64,000 nt of DNA from Vibrio sp. Hep-1b-8 (GTDB lineage Bacteria; Pseudomonadota; Gammaproteobacteria; Enterobacterales; Vibrionaceae). Made by a program: the position numbers and the translations under genes. Below, one piece after another: positions 17,511 to 27,360 of this stretch. Position 1 is the first letter of the stretch. Every line of letters begins with the position of its first letter. The notes under the pieces were generated by a model that worked only from the letters and a program-made list of their open reading frames with translations, searched no databases and was not told where the DNA came from. The DNA is taken from the NCBI RefSeq assembly GCF_006124995.1, contig NZ_QEWN01000116.1, positions 1-64,000 of the forward strand. Direction: 5' to 3'.

Positions 17511-18851
17511 TTACAAAATCTGCTTCAACACCCGATCTGCTTTCACTCGGGTAATCTTACGCATTAGTTTTTGCACTGCGTCTGGATAGTCTTCAAACTT
17601 CTCTAGCTGTCTGTAAGTACAGATTAACTGAGTATGCTGAAGGATGTTCTCCACCTCTTTTTCAAACTGAGGTGTTAAGTGGTGATAGTTATCCTGAATG
17701 AATATTGCATTCTCTAAGTCCAGCTTCCAAGCTCTTGGATTGAGGTTGTTGCCTGTGATCAGCATGTAGCGCTTATCTACCCATATGCCTTTAAGGTGGA
17801 AGCTGTTCTCATCGTGTTTCCATAGGTGGATAGAGAGCTTACGGCTAGCAATATTTGCTTCGTTTGCTTTGGCAAACTGACGTAAATTGCGTTCATAAAG
17901 GTAAGGCAAACCACCAATGGTTTTAAACTCTTCTTCTGGTGAGATGTAAAAGTCGTTAGCCGTTTTATCACCGACAACAATAGTCACCTTCACACCGCGT
18001 CTCAGGGCCTTTCTTACTTCTTTCGCAACACTACGAGGGAAGTTGAAATAAGGCGTACAGATAAAGATCTCATCTTTTGCTTGAGCAAGCAGCTGGTTAA
18101 TACCCTGATTGAGCTTATTGCGTTTTTTGCCTACGCCAACAATCGGCGTCACCGCAACTTGATCTTGGGAAACTGGTTGAGAGTTAAACTGATAAGACGA
18201 TTTTGCAAGTGCTGCACGAAGCTGGCGAATCTGAGTTTTTATCTCTTTAGTCTCAGGCTTGCTCGGGCAAGCAAGGTCGTTAACAGCAGGGTGTGCAACG
18301 ATTTCATGTTGGACAAAGTTCACCATACTATCTGCCAGAGCTTTATTCTCTAGAACATGGTAACGATCAAAACGATAGCGATCTTTATAGTTTAGGTAAA
18401 TATTGTTTAAGCTGGCGCCGCTGTAGATAACCGTATCATCGATGATAAAGCCTTTTAGATGCAGCACGCCAAAGACTTCTCGGCCTCTAACTGGAATGCC
18501 ATAAACGGGAATTTTGTATTGGTGCTTTTCAGCAAAGCTTTTATACATCGCTGCATTGGTTTCACCAGGTTCTGCACCGATTAGGCCACGTTGCGCTCGA
18601 TGCCAGTCAACGCATACGCTGATATCTAAACCAGGGTTGCGCTGCTTAGCTTGATAAAGCTCTGATAATATTTCTCTTCCCGCTTCATCATCCTCTAAGT
18701 AAAGAGCAATAAGGCAAATTCGTTTACTTGCCTGACGAATCGCTTCAATCAAGCGAGTTCGAAAATCTTTGGCAGAATACAAGGTTTCAAACCGTGCTGG
18801 ATCTTGCGCCAAAGTAGGAAGTTGTTCGAATAAATTCCTATTAGTCATCAT
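17511..18851 (-). CDS. pssA: CDP-diacylglycerol--serine O-phosphatidyltransferase
   Basis: A phosphatidylserine synthase of the gammaproteobacterial phospholipase D-type class, about 446 residues against 451 in E. coli. It has two HKD motifs: HLKGFIIDDTVIYSGASLN in the first half and HLKGIWVDKRYMLITGNNLN in the second. It makes phosphatidylserine, the precursor of phosphatidylethanolamine, at the cytoplasmic membrane. The start is placed at the first of two adjacent ATGs (MMTNRNLFEQLP). Sequence upstream of these could also be read but does not resemble the family. It converges with the sugar transferase, separated by heptamer units. Confidence 0.95.
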   Translation of the reverse strand: MMTNRNLFEQLPTLAQDPARFETLYSAKDFRTRLIEAIRQASKRICLIALYLEDDEAGREILSELYQAKQRNPGLDISVCVDWHRAQRGLIGAEPGETNAAMYKSFAEKHQYKIPVYGIPVRGREVFGVLHLKGFIIDDTVIYSGASLNNIYLNYKDRYRFDRYHVLENKALADSMVNFVQHEIVAHPAVNDLACPSKPETKEIKTQIRQLRAALAKSSYQFNSQPVSQDQVAVTPIVGVGKKRNKLNQGINQLLAQAKDEIFICTPYFNFPRSVAKEVRKALRRGVKVTIVVGDKTANDFYISPEEEFKTIGGLPYLYERNLRQFAKANEANIASRKLSIHLWKHDENSFHLKGIWVDKRYMLITGNNLNPRAWKLDLENAIFIQDNYHHLTPQFEKEVENILQHTQLICTYRQLEKFEDYPDAVQKLMRKITRVKADRVLKQIL

Positions 18852-18913
18852 GTTGGATGTATTGCCTTTACTAAAAGTGGACAGGGATAGTAGCAAACAA
18901 AGCTGAAAGTTTC

Positions 18914-18957
18914 GAGTATCAAGCTAAAAGAGCGGCGAGTTTCGAGTTGCTAGTCTA
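18914..18957 (+). repeat. degenerate heptamer repeat, plus orientation
   Basis: The gap between pssA and the next gene contains GAGTATC, then diverged units, then GAGTTTC, GAGTTGC and TAGTCTA in a 7-base rhythm. These are plus-oriented members of the KAGYNNC family. The long minus-oriented array after the following gene could pair with them. Confidence 0.6.
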
Positions 18958-19084
18958 GAGCTTGGTGACTCTAGGTTTGTACCTCTAAAGCCCAGCTTTG
19001 TCACACAATGTAATACCATTTTCATTTTTTCGTATAAGAAAAGACTATAACAATAAATAAATACTCTATTCGTCGATATTCGTC

Positions 19085-19429
19085 ATGAAACATGAACAGT
19101 TAACTATATGGCAAAGAAGCTTTTCTTTAAGCTGTTTAGTCTACAAATCCTTTAAACAACATAGGGATTATGGGTTTAAAGATCAGATTTGTCGCTCTGG
19201 TCTTTCTGTACCCAGTAACATCGCTGAAGGGATGGAAAGGCACACTGACAAAGAAAAGGCGCACTTTCTTTCTATTGCGAAAGGCTCATTAGCAGAGCTA
19301 AGAACTCAGCTTCTTATGGCGATTGAAATCCAATACATTCCCAAATGTGTTGGAGAAGACATGGCCGAAGAGTGCTTACATTTAAGTCGCATGCTTGGGG
19401 CGTTTATAGTCAAACTTCGAAGCAAGTAA
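19085..19429 (+). CDS. four-helix-bundle protein (23S rRNA intervening-sequence protein homolog)
   Basis: A 114-residue helical protein with the family's landmarks: LTIWQRSFSLSCLVYK at the start, CRSGLSVPSNIAEGMER in the middle and FLSIAKGSLAELRTQLLMAI near the end. Relatives are encoded in intervening sequences of 23S rRNA genes but also stand alone beside repeats in many genomes. They form pentamers, and their function is not known. Here it lies between core genes pssA and birA, flanked by heptamer arrays of opposite orientation. This suggests a small acquired module rather than an ancestral neighbour. Confidence 0.85.
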   Translation: MKHEQLTIWQRSFSLSCLVYKSFKQHRDYGFKDQICRSGLSVPSNIAEGMERHTDKEKAHFLSIAKGSLAELRTQLLMAIEIQYIPKCVGEDMAEECLHLSRMLGAFIVKLRSK

Positions 19430-19435
19430 CTCCCC

Positions 19436-19561
19436 ACTCGTCACTCGCTACTCGCTACTCGTCACTCGCCACTCGCCACTCGTCACTCGTCACTCGCTAC
19501 TCGCCACTCGCTACTCGCCACTCGCCACTCGCCACTCGCCACTCGCTACTCCCCACTCGCC
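19436..19561 (-). repeat. heptamer array, 18 units, minus orientation
   Basis: Eighteen uninterrupted 7-base units follow one another (ACTCGCC 9 times, ACTCGCT 4-5 times, ACTCGTC 4 times, ACTCCCC once). On the minus strand they read GAGTGGC, GAGTAGC and GAGTGAC. The array runs into the birA gene and encodes its last residues and its stop codon. Confidence 0.97.
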
Positions 19562-20514
19562 GCTCTAAGGCTGACTTCGCCACCAATATAACTTTCAAGC
19601 CCTTGTTCAGTTTCTAACAAGACGGCGCCTTGTTCATTGATGCCGCGAGCAATACCAGTAATCTCTCTCGGGCCCATGATCAACTTAATCGGTCGGTCGA
19701 TGAAGTTATCGAGGCGATTCCACCTTTCTACAAACCCTGCCATGCCCTTAAACTCGTAGTCATTTAGGGCGGTATGAAGCGTCTTAATCATAGTGATAGC
19801 AAGTTGGTTTCTGTCGATTTCTTTGCTATTGCCTACTTCGCTTAAGCTTGCCCATGGCTGAGTGATACCTTCAGTGGATTCAGACATCATCAGGTTCATA
19901 CCCATACCAATCACTAAGTTTGCAGCAGCGCCTGCTTGACCCGACATCTCTACCAGAATGCCAGCGAGCTTGCGGTCTTGATAATAGAGGTCGTTTGGCC
20001 ATTTCAGCTTCACGCCATTGAGCCCCATTTCTTCCAGAGCTTCAACGATAGCGACACCAACCACTAGGCTTAGCCCCATCGCCGCAGCCATGCCAGCATC
20101 TAGGCGCCAGTACATAGACAAATAGAGGTTAGAACCAAATGGAGAAATCCATTCACGCCCACGGCGACCGCGACCTTTGGCCTGATATTCCGCTAAACAC
20201 ACAGATCCTGATTCAAGGCTGTCAGTGCGGTCGAGAAGATATTGGTTGGTCGAATCAATGATGGGAATCAGTTCTACAGGGGTAGAAAGAGCCTGATTAA
20301 GAGTCTCCTGATCGAGTAACTGCATTGGCTTAGCAAGCTGATAACCTTTGCCTTGCACCCGAAAAATATCAACCCCCCAATCTTGAATACCTTTAATGTG
20401 CTTACTAATCGCAGCGCGAGAAACGCCAAGTTGTTCACCTAGCTCTTCGCCGGAGTGAAAGCCACCTTGAGAGAGTGTTTTTAGAATCGATAACTTGACC
20501 GAATGCTCTTTCAT
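19546..20514 (-). CDS. birA: bifunctional biotin--protein ligase and biotin operon repressor
   Basis: A 322-residue protein with an N-terminal winged helix (residues 5-65, LGVSRAAISKHIKGIQDWG) and a ligase domain with the biotinyl-AMP loop GRGRRGREWISPFG and KWPNDLYYQDRKLAGILVE. It attaches biotin to AccB, whose gene is also in this window, and represses biotin synthesis genes. It overlaps murB by four bases. The last residues (AASGE) and the TAG stop come from the heptamer array, so the natural C-terminus has been rewritten by the repeat. The ligase core is intact. Confidence 0.97.
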   Translation of the reverse strand: MKEHSVKLSILKTLSQGGFHSGEELGEQLGVSRAAISKHIKGIQDWGVDIFRVQGKGYQLAKPMQLLDQETLNQALSTPVELIPIIDSTNQYLLDRTDSLESGSVCLAEYQAKGRGRRGREWISPFGSNLYLSMYWRLDAGMAAAMGLSLVVGVAIVEALEEMGLNGVKLKWPNDLYYQDRKLAGILVEMSGQAGAAANLVIGMGMNLMMSESTEGITQPWASLSEVGNSKEIDRNQLAITMIKTLHTALNDYEFKGMAGFVERWNRLDNFIDRPIKLIMGPREITGIARGINEQGAVLLETEQGLESYIGGEVSLRAASGE

Positions 20515-21557
20515 TGTGCTTTCTCCAAAATCTCTTGCAGATTGGTTTCTTGTTGTGAGCCCATAAATCTTACTTCGTGTTCAAGCTCAATTTGATAGCG
20601 ATTAAGCACTTCAGAGCGAACTTTAGCTGCCAGCTGAATAACATCAGACGCTGTTGCGTTGTCTTTATTGACTAACACTAGAGCCTGCATAGGGTGTACT
20701 TGTGCACCGCCTATCCTGATGCCTTTAAGCTTACATTGATCAATCAACCATCCGGCTGCGATTTTCATCCCGCCGTCAGCAGGGTAGGCAACGATATCTG
20801 GGAACAGCTGTTTGAGGAGTTCAAAATGTGATTGAGGGATCACCGGGTTCTTGAAAAAGCTCCCCGCGTTACCTGTCACGTTTGGGTCTGGAAGTTTCTC
20901 CATACGAATCTGGCACACACGCTCAAAGATATCTTGAGCGGTTGGAGTATTTGGTTCGAGGGATTTTAGCGGGCCATACTCAATTTGAGGTTGCCATTGT
21001 TTGGCTAACTTTAGCCCTAGCGCAACAATGACTGCTTTACCATGCAACTGATGCTTGAATATTGAATCTCGATAACCAAAATTGCACTCTTCATTAGTGA
21101 GGCGCTGAATACTAAAGCTATCGAGGCAAAGGATATCGACATATTCACACACATCTTTCAGTTCAACACCATAGGCTCCGATATTTTGGATTGGAGCACT
21201 GCCAGCACAACCAGGAATAAGAGCAAGATTCTCCAATCCTGCATAGCCATGATTGACGGACCATTCAACAAGTGATGGCCAATCTTCTCCACCAGCAATA
21301 TGCAGATGCCAATGCGTTGCAGACTCAGTCACTTGCTTGCCGACAATTCTATTGAGTATCACTACACCATGATAAGGCTCGGTAAAAAGCATATTGCTGC
21401 CTTTACCTAGCATTAACTTGGGTAGCTGTTTCCATTGCGGGTTTTGATAAACCTGCTTTATCTCTTCAGTAGAGTTCACCTCAACAAGGAAGTCACACTG
21501 CTGTGAGATAGAGAAAGTATGGTACGGGTGGAGGTCGGCGTTAGCTGTAATTTGCAT
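20511..21557 (-). CDS. murB: UDP-N-acetylenolpyruvoylglucosamine reductase
   Basis: A 348-residue type I MurB flavoenzyme with an N-terminal FAD-binding segment (LPKLMLGKGSNMLF) and the nucleotide-binding ALIPGCAGSAPIQNIGAYG. The catalytic serine region is VTGNAGSFFKNP, and the C-terminal domain has GWLIDQCKLKG. It reduces UDP-GlcNAc-enolpyruvate to UDP-MurNAc in peptidoglycan synthesis in the cytoplasm. Its coupling to birA by a four-base overlap is the usual gammaproteobacterial order. Confidence 0.97.
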   Translation of the reverse strand: MQITANADLHPYHTFSISQQCDFLVEVNSTEEIKQVYQNPQWKQLPKLMLGKGSNMLFTEPYHGVVILNRIVGKQVTESATHWHLHIAGGEDWPSLVEWSVNHGYAGLENLALIPGCAGSAPIQNIGAYGVELKDVCEYVDILCLDSFSIQRLTNEECNFGYRDSIFKHQLHGKAVIVALGLKLAKQWQPQIEYGPLKSLEPNTPTAQDIFERVCQIRMEKLPDPNVTGNAGSFFKNPVIPQSHFELLKQLFPDIVAYPADGGMKIAAGWLIDQCKLKGIRIGGAQVHPMQALVLVNKDNATASDVIQLAAKVRSEVLNRYQIELEHEVRFMGSQQETNLQEILEKAQ

Positions 21558-21616
21558 TGGTTTCGTTGAGTAATCTAAACTGCCAGCATTCTACCTCAAA
21601 TTGAAGCTTGGTGATA

Positions 21617-22039
21617 ATGAGCCCTCTGCATATAGAAGTATTAGATCCGATTAAACTGCCGCTCGTAGCTCGCTTATATAAATCTTATTACCCATCAGGG
21701 AAAGCCAAAAAAGATGAATTGATACTCGCGGGGTATATCGATCAGCAAATTGTTGCGGTGGTTCGCTTTCGTCAGATAGAAGAGTGTCGATTGTTGACAG
21801 GTATGTTAGTGATTCCAGATTTGAGAGCAAAGGGGTTAGGGCATCACTTAATGAACTATTGTGAGCAGCAGGTGTTGGCCAATCAGGACTATTGCTTCGC
21901 TTATCAACATCTTGAATCGTTTTATCGCCAGCATGGTTTTAAGGTCGTGGATTTATCAGCACTGCCAAACACGCTGAGAAACTTATTCGAACGATACAGC
22001 CGAAGCAAAAAACTTATCCCAATGCAGTATGTGCCGTAA
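21617..22039 (+). CDS. GNAT-family N-acetyltransferase
   Basis: A short GNAT protein (140 residues from this ATG). The acetyl-CoA loop reads LVIPDLRAKGLGHHLMNYCE, and the end strand is HLESFYRQHGFKVVD. The substrate is unknown. Two in-frame alternative starts, TTG and GTG, lie 6-9 bases upstream, and the ribosome site does not decide between them. It is divergent from murB. Confidence 0.8.
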   Translation: MSPLHIEVLDPIKLPLVARLYKSYYPSGKAKKDELILAGYIDQQIVAVVRFRQIEECRLLTGMLVIPDLRAKGLGHHLMNYCEQQVLANQDYCFAYQHLESFYRQHGFKVVDLSALPNTLRNLFERYSRSKKLIPMQYVP

Positions 22040-22116
22040 CCTCCGAGTTAGTCCTGTAAAGCATTTGCTTTATTAATTGGTTGCTCCATAATATTTTTGT
22101 GGTTGAGGGAGCAAGC

Positions 22117-22728
22117 ATGAAAAGTGTTGATTTAATTCTACAGACAATTAAAAAAGATGGAGCAGTCACGGCTAAGCAGCTTGCTGAGCAACTTAACATG
22201 ACCACCATGGGAGCTCGCCAACACCTGCAAAGCCTGCAAAAAGACGGCTTTTTGTCTTTTGAGGATCTGAAAGTAAAAGTCGGGCGTCCCACCCGTCATT
22301 GGTCCTTAACCCCAAAAGGGCATGCTCAATTTGCTGACCGCCACAGTGAGCTGACTATCCAAGTCATAGAGGCGGTAGAAACACTGTTTGGTGCCGAAGG
22401 GGTACAGAAAGTCGCCAATGAAAGGGAAGCAAAGACATTAGCCAATTATCAAGCTGAATTAAGCCATTGCCCTGACGTACTCTCTAAACTGACTAAGTTG
22501 GTGGAGCTGAGAAAGCAAGAAGGCTACATGGCTGAGCTTGAGCAAACTCCACAAGGTTATGTGCTAATAGAAAATCATTGTCCTATCTGTAAAGCGGCGA
22601 CACGTTGCCCAAGTTTATGCCAGTCAGAACTGAATGTTTTTCAGAGTTTGCTAGGTAAAGATGTCTCTATTGAACGCTCCGAACATATCATTCAAGGTCA
22701 ACGTCGCTGCGTATATTCCATTGTGTAG
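22117..22728 (+). CDS. SufR-like HTH regulator with C-terminal cysteine cluster
   Basis: A 203-residue regulator. The N-terminal winged helix has VTAKQLAEQLNMTTMGARQH. The C-terminal region has a cysteine pattern HCPICKAATRCPSLCQSEL and a final GQRRCVYS. This arrangement resembles SufR, which senses Fe-S clusters and represses suf genes. No suf or isc gene is nearby, so its target is unknown. The start is set by GAGGGA six bases upstream of ATG. It may control itself or the small DUF3135 gene that follows. Confidence 0.82.
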   Translation: MKSVDLILQTIKKDGAVTAKQLAEQLNMTTMGARQHLQSLQKDGFLSFEDLKVKVGRPTRHWSLTPKGHAQFADRHSELTIQVIEAVETLFGAEGVQKVANEREAKTLANYQAELSHCPDVLSKLTKLVELRKQEGYMAELEQTPQGYVLIENHCPICKAATRCPSLCQSELNVFQSLLGKDVSIERSEHIIQGQRRCVYSIV

Positions 22729-22879
22729 CGAGTCTCTTTTCTTCAGAGTCTTTGTGTTTAGATGTATATTGAGCTGTCTTGATTTTGAGATTGATGGTTT
22801 TCGTAGTACGCGATTCCCCTGCATTGACCTATCTTTAGGATAGGTCGTTAACCACAGGCTTTGCGTGTAAGGAGCTATT

Positions 22880-23215
22880 ATGAGTTCACCACTAATCAAT
22901 CAAACCTTGCCCTCTTTTGATGAATTGATGGCACTCGCACAAAATAATCCTGAAGCATTTACTCAGTTCAAGTACGACATGTGTGAGGAAATGATTTTGT
23001 CTGCCTCGAAAGAGATGCAGGATCGTTTGTGGGCGCAGCAAAGCCATATCGATCGTATTGTCGGTAGCTGTAAAAATCCCAATCATGCCAATGTCGTGCT
23101 GATGCGCGAACTTGTCTCGCAAATGGTCAAGTTTCAAGATGTGCTCGATGGTGACGTGACAGACCTAGACAATCAACCTACTGCGCAGGTGATTCTTTTG
23201 GATGATTGGAGGTGA
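22880..23215 (+). CDS. DUF3135 domain-containing protein
   Basis: A 111-residue acidic, helical cytoplasmic protein opening with LPSFDELMALAQNNPEAFTQ, which matches the DUF3135 family of marine gammaproteobacteria. A good ribosome site (AAGGAG) precedes its ATG. No function is known. It lies between the SufR-like gene and the repeat-filled gap before groES. Confidence 0.75.
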   Translation: MSSPLINQTLPSFDELMALAQNNPEAFTQFKYDMCEEMILSASKEMQDRLWAQQSHIDRIVGSCKNPNHANVVLMRELVSQMVKFQDVLDGDVTDLDNQPTAQVILLDDWR

Positions 23216-23283
23216 TTAGTGTCCAGCTCTATAGCAATGTCATAACGTATTATGACTGTCTCACTGATTCAGAAATAAGTATT

Positions 23284-23395
23284 GAGTTTCGAGTTTCGAG
23301 TTTCGAGTTTCGAGCTTCGAGCTTCGAGCTTCGAGCTTCGAGCTTCGAGCTTCGAGCTGCGAGTTTTGAGCTTTGAGCTTTGAGCTTCGAGTTTC
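23284..23395 (+). repeat. heptamer array, 16 units, plus orientation
   Basis: Sixteen consecutive units: GAGTTTC four times, then mainly GAGCTTC, with GAGCTGC, GAGTTTT and GAGCTTT variants. All but the T-ending units fit KAGYNNC. It starts downstream of a small hairpin (GTCATAA/TTATGAC) after the DUF3135 gene. Confidence 0.97.
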
Positions 23396-23451
23396 GAAGA
23401 GTTACTGTCGCATTAAATCAGTTGACATGAGCTGTCGCCCCCATAAAATTT

Positions 23452-23549
23452 CTCGCCACTCGCCACTCGCCACTCGCCACTCGCCACTCGCCACTCGCCA
23501 CTCGCCACTCGCCACTCGCCACTCGCCACTCGCCACTCGCCACTCGCCA
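23452..23549 (-). repeat. heptamer array, 14 perfect units, minus orientation
   Basis: Fourteen identical copies of CTCGCCA (minus strand GAGTGGC when rotated), plus a partial unit, end about 35 bases before the groES heat-shock promoter. With the plus-oriented array 56 bases upstream it forms an imperfect inverted pair in which CGAG and CTCG recur every seven bases. Its perfection points to recent expansion. Confidence 0.98.
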
Positions 23550-23586
23550 CTCGTTTTGTGTTCAAACTCTCAAAAATATTCTTATT

Positions 23587-23619
23587 CCCCCTTGGGTTTA
23601 GCCAATCTACCCCTCATAT
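23587..23619 (+). promoter_or_regulatory. sigma-32 heat-shock promoter of groESL
   Basis: A -35-like CCCCCTTGGG and a -10-like CCCCTCATAT, with 13 bases between CTTGGG and CCCC, match the RpoH consensus (CTTGAA, 13-15 bases, CCCCATNT) and resemble the E. coli groE promoter. It lies about 65 bases upstream of the groES start. Confidence 0.85.
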
Positions 23620-23683
23620 AGATACCGCTAGGCTGTGAAAGCCACTTATCAAACCAACCATGGAAATTCAGGAGAGACGACCG

Positions 23684-23974
23684 ATGAACATTCGTCCATT
23701 ACACGACCGAGTTATCGTAGAACGCCAAGAAGTTGAATCTAAGTCAGCGGGTGGTATCGTTCTGACTGGTTCTGCTGCAGAGAAATCTACTCGCGGCGTT
23801 GTACTAGCTGTGGGTAAAGGCCGCATCCTAGAAAACGGTACAGTACTACCGTTGGACGTTAAAGTTGGCGATACAGTTATCTTCGCTGAAGGTTACGGTA
23901 CTAAAACTGAAAAAATCGACGGTAAAGAAGTGCTAGTGATGTCAGAAAACGACATCATGGCAATCGTTGAGTAA
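23684..23974 (+). CDS. groES: co-chaperonin GroES
   Basis: A 96-residue protein of normal length. It starts [14 protein letters not shown], preceded by a strong CAGGAGA ribosome site. The mobile loop ([14 protein letters not shown]) and the beta-barrel signature are intact. It caps GroEL during ATP-driven protein folding in the cytoplasm. It is expressed with groEL 75 bases downstream, from a sigma-32 promoter. Confidence 0.98.
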   Translation: MNIRPLHDRVIVERQEVESKSAGGIVLTGSAAEKSTRGVVLAVGKGRILENGTVLPLDVKVGDTVIFAEGYGTKTEKIDGKEVLVMSENDIMAIVE

Positions 23975-24034
23975 TAGCAATCATTGAGTAATTTTTTGCT
24001 CAGGTTCAATTTGAAATCACTAAACAGAATTTAG

Positions 24035-25696
<1,662 letters not shown>

Positions 25697-25724
25697 TCCT
25701 CCCCAAGCTACTTAGCTACTGCAT

Positions 25725-25752
25725 AAACGGAGACTTCGGTCTCCGTTTTTTT
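25725..25752 (+). terminator. groESL terminator
   Basis: A ten-base stem (AAACGGAGAC with its complement) closed by a TTCG tetraloop is followed by a run of seven T. It sits 30 bases after groEL. Confidence 0.95.
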
Positions 25753-25757
25753 GTCCG

Positions 25758-26333
25758 CTAGTTATTCAGGTGCTGATGTACATAATCTCTAATAAACGGC
25801 ACTACTTCAGCTTCAAACCAAGGATTTTTCTTCAGCCATAAGGTATTGCGTGGTGAAGGGTGCGGTAAAGGCAGATACTTTGGTGCCCAGCGGTGCCATT
25901 GCTGCACGGTTTCTGTCAGTGTCTTAGGTTTGTCGCTGAGATAGTAGTTCTGCGCATACTGGCCAATCAGTAAGGTCATACCGACATTAGGTAATTGTTC
26001 TAATACCGCTTGATGCCATTTAGGCGCGCACTCTTTTCTTGGCGGTAAGTCTCCACTTGTCCCTTTGCCTGGGTAGCACAAGCCCATCGGCATAATGGCT
26101 ACCTGACTTTCATCGTAAAAGGTCTCTTTATCGAGCTCTAGCCATTCTCTTAGTCTGTTACCGCTTGGGTCATTCCAAGGGATTGAGGTTTCATGGACAC
26201 GAGTTCCAGGGGCTTGGCCGATAATCAATAGCTTTGCAGATTCAGAAGCTTGTATGACCGGGTTAGCGCCAAGGGGCAAGTTCTCTTCACACAACCGACA
26301 AGCTCTTACTTGTTGTAGTAAATCATCCAACAT
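25758..26333 (-). CDS. uracil-DNA glycosylase family protein with Fe-S type cysteines
   Basis: A 191-residue protein of the UDG superfamily. The first motif is IGQAPGTRVHETSIPWNDPS and the second is PHPSPRN. Cysteines 12, 15, 86 and 102 match the spacing seen in family 4-like enzymes that hold a 4Fe-4S cluster. The canonical Ung is a different family, so this may be a second uracil-excision or related base-excision enzyme. Substrate specificity is not shown. It overlaps no neighbour and ends next to the groEL terminator. Confidence 0.82.
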   Translation of the reverse strand: MLDDLLQQVRACRLCEENLPLGANPVIQASESAKLLIIGQAPGTRVHETSIPWNDPSGNRLREWLELDKETFYDESQVAIMPMGLCYPGKGTSGDLPPRKECAPKWHQAVLEQLPNVGMTLLIGQYAQNYYLSDKPKTLTETVQQWHRWAPKYLPLPHPSPRNTLWLKKNPWFEAEVVPFIRDYVHQHLNN

Positions 26334-26348
26334 ATATCTTTCTCGGCA

Positions 26349-27275
26349 CTAGTAGCCTTTATCCAAATCCACAGTGTTAATTAAACCAAACCCATCTCGC
26401 CAGCTTTGATAATTCTCTACAAAGATATCGACCACTTGTTCCGGAAAGCTTAACGCTGCGATATGTGGCGTGACCGTAATATTTTCATGCGCCCAGAAAA
26501 GGTGACTCTCAGGCAGTGGTTCTTGTGCAAACACGTCGAGAAACGCGTGGCGGATATGTCCATTGTCCAAGGCACTTAACAGACCATTTTCTTCTACTGC
26601 AGTGCCTCGGCCGACATTAAATAGCAGAGCACCTTGGCAGTGCGATAAGCTCTCTTGGTTGAGGATATGTCGAGTTTCAGGCGTATTCGGTAGTGTATTA
26701 ACGACAATATCGGCTTCTTGCAGGGCAGTGGTCAGTTCTTGAATATGGTAGGTTGCTGTAAAAGGGGAGTGTTTTGTCGGTATACCGCTGCGATTCACTC
26801 CGATAGGGACAATAGCAAAACTTTTGGCAACCTCTGCAAGATGGGAACCAATGGAACCTGTGCCGAGAACAACCATTTTTTTGCCACTTAGAGATTGGTA
26901 TGGCATTGGTTGCCAGTTAGAGCCCTGTTGCTCGGTATGATAGTGATAAAAATGGCGCTGATAAGCAATGCTATAACCAAGTACATACTCAGAGATCTGT
27001 TGACCAAATATTCCTTTTACATTGGTCAATGGGCCTGTAAAACCGCTCAAATGTGGAAGCAACGCATCAACACCAGCATAGATAGATTGGATCCACTCCA
27101 GTTTTGGGAACTCATCAAGGCATTTTGCCGCCATTGGCGGAGAGGCGAGTAGGATCGTTGCCTCGTGGCGTTTTTGAGTAACTTCTAAGTCATCTAGCTG
27201 CGCGGATTCAAGTAGCTTGAGGTAATAAGTGTCATCTTCAGTGAGAAGGTAAACTTTATGAGTGAAATTGTTCAT
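26349..27275 (-). CDS. D-2-hydroxyacid dehydrogenase (GhrA-like)
   Basis: A 308-residue NAD(P)-dependent dehydrogenase. The nucleotide motif is VLGTGSIGSHLAEVA. The catalytic arginine lies in FNVGRGTAVEENG, the glutamate in FAQEPLPESHLFWAHENI and the histidine in VTPHIAAL. Relatives reduce glyoxylate or hydroxypyruvate. The actual substrate is not shown. The start MNNFTHKVYLL is preferred. A longer frame reaching base 27311 has no family match in the extra residues and would overlap the divergent gene's promoter. Confidence 0.87.
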   Translation of the reverse strand: MNNFTHKVYLLTEDDTYYLKLLESAQLDDLEVTQKRHEATILLASPPMAAKCLDEFPKLEWIQSIYAGVDALLPHLSGFTGPLTNVKGIFGQQISEYVLGYSIAYQRHFYHYHTEQQGSNWQPMPYQSLSGKKMVVLGTGSIGSHLAEVAKSFAIVPIGVNRSGIPTKHSPFTATYHIQELTTALQEADIVVNTLPNTPETRHILNQESLSHCQGALLFNVGRGTAVEENGLLSALDNGHIRHAFLDVFAQEPLPESHLFWAHENITVTPHIAALSFPEQVVDIFVENYQSWRDGFGLINTVDLDKGY

Positions 27276-27360
27276 CGCCTTGCTTTTTTCCCTGTTGGTT
27301 ATCAAGTACACTTTCCGCTGTCTAATTCAGCAACTAGGTCAACAGACCCAAAGAGTCTCT

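Noticed and set aside
19345..19617. Open frame over the four-helix-bundle gene end and the 18-unit array
   Set aside because: It is an out-of-frame reading of a real gene followed by repeat-encoded S-L-A-T-R peptides. No coding signal was seen.
23284..23549. Possible CRISPR array
   Set aside because: Units are 7 bases with no spacers, far from CRISPR repeat and spacer lengths, and no cas genes are present.
23373..23621. Open reading frame through the CTCGCCA array upstream of groES
   Set aside because: It is produced by the repeat, whose 7-base units keep frames open. It has no ribosome site and low-complexity residues only.
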